Source: Cellvibrio sp.
Lineage (GTDB): Bacteria; Pseudomonadota; Gammaproteobacteria; Pseudomonadales; Cellvibrionaceae
Direction: 5' to 3'
Length of the DNA: 6,022 bases
Assembly (NCBI GenBank): GCA_003524365.1
Contig: DQHS01000012.1
Span: 6,767 to 12,788 of the forward strand
Position numbers and translations under genes: made by a program
Notes under the pieces: model-generated
What the model saw: the letters and a program-made list of their open reading frames with translations, nothing else
The model's database searches: none
What the model was told of the DNA's origin: nothing
In this document: positions 5,598-6,022 of the stretch, in pieces
How positions within the stretch are numbered: the stretch's first letter is position 1
Layout: each line of letters starts with the position of its first letter

Positions 5598-6022
5598 ATG
5601 ATTCCACGCATAGACCAAACCTCCCCTGTCCAAGCCCTGTACCTGCACTTTATCAACGCCTTGCGCGAACAGGGCTTTAGCGGCGACCTGAACCCGGACT
5701 ACGCCAACCGTACAGTTTTGGCGACGGATAACTCCATCTATCAAGTACTGCCTCAAGGTGTGCTCTACCCGCGCGATACAGCCGATCTGGTAAAAATTGC
5801 CCGGCTCAGTCAACAGCCAAAATTCCAGGCGATAGTACTCAGCCCACGCGGCGGCGGCACCGGCACCAACGGCCAGTCGCTGGGCCACGGCGTGATCGTC
5901 GATATCTCGCGCCACATGAACCGCATCCTGGAAATCAACGCCGCAGAGCGCTGGGTGCGGGTACAGGGTGGCGTGGTGAAAGACCAGCTCAATGCCGCGC
6001 TGAAGGCGCACGGGCTGTTCTT
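5598..6022 (+). CDS. ydiJ: YdiJ-like FAD-binding D-2-hydroxyacid dehydrogenase, N-terminal 141 residues (3' end outside window)
   Basis: From ATG 5598 the frame stays open to the window end. The protein MIPRIDQTSPVQALYLHFINAL…TDNSIYQVLPQGVLYPRDTADLVKIARL closely resembles E. coli YdiJ as I remember it (MIPQI…TDNSIYQLLP…FPR). Residues 83-92 (PRGGGTGTNG) are the pyrophosphate loop of the PCMH-type FAD-binding domain, followed by VIVDISRHMNRILEIN and VRVQGGVVKDQLN. The full protein is about 1,000 residues in E. coli, with an FAD-oxidase C domain and a C-terminal Fe-S/cysteine-rich region, none of it in this window. E. coli YdiJ has been assigned as a D-2-hydroxyglutarate dehydrogenase feeding electrons to the respiratory chain. 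No strong SD precedes the ATG, but the MIP start matches the family. It has its own promoter candidate and is probably transcribed separately from mltF. Confidence 0.93.
   Translation, partial: MIPRIDQTSPVQALYLHFINALREQGFSGDLNPDYANRTVLATDNSIYQVLPQGVLYPRDTADLVKIARLSQQPKFQAIVLSPRGGGTGTNGQSLGHGVIVDISRHMNRILEINAAERWVRVQGGVVKDQLNAALKAHGLF

Noticed and set aside
5499..6011. Minus-strand open frame of 170 codons
   Set aside because: It lies opposite the strongly recognisable ydiJ reading frame, has no family resemblance and runs through the mltF terminator.

Overview
The window looks like chromosomal DNA of a gammaproteobacterium. The evidence is an MltF-type lytic transglycosylase with the enterobacterial/pseudomonad domain order and a YdiJ-type FAD dehydrogenase very close to the E. 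coli protein as I remember it. A Cellvibrio-like marine or soil lineage is possible, but that is an impression from protein style and moderate GC, not something the sequence proves. All genes I support are on the + strand. Two are cut by the window edges: the GMC oxidoreductase on the left and ydiJ on the right.

Left block (2-3338): a compact, probably co-transcribed set. It holds the C-terminal three quarters of a GMC flavoprotein oxidoreductase, a CrtI/phytoene-desaturase-like FAD oxidoreductase whose start codon shares one base with the GMC stop, a 65-codon ORF with a twin-arginine (Tat) signal overlapping the end of that gene by 26 nt, and, after a gap of about 70 nt, a small secreted DUF2141 protein. 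A rho-independent terminator candidate follows at 3367-3407. Two FAD oxidoreductases next to two small export-signal proteins suggest an oxidative pathway acting on a lipid-like or small organic substrate, perhaps partly in the envelope. The substrate is not readable from this sequence. The Tat ORF may be a genuine tiny partner or the stump of a longer protein.

Middle (3339-3856): 518 bp without a convincing gene. It is AT-rich and carries four separate inverted repeats, a weak promoter candidate and a 19-codon mini-ORF whose end overlaps the ribosome binding site of the next gene.

Right block (3857-6022): mltF (periplasmic solute-binding-like domain plus SLT catalytic domain), whose stop codon lies inside the first copy of a 21-bp tandem repeat array (5371-5454). 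Next come a strong hairpin terminator (5491-5519), a good sigma-70 promoter candidate (5533-5561) and the first 141 codons of ydiJ, a large FAD/Fe-S D-2-hydroxyacid (D-2-hydroxyglutarate) dehydrogenase.

I found no rRNA, tRNA, CRISPR, insertion sequence or phage gene. The most unusual items are the out-of-frame heptapeptide-encoding repeat at the mltF stop, the short Tat ORF, the cluster of dyads upstream of mltF, and an 11-bp perfect hairpin inside the CrtI-like gene.
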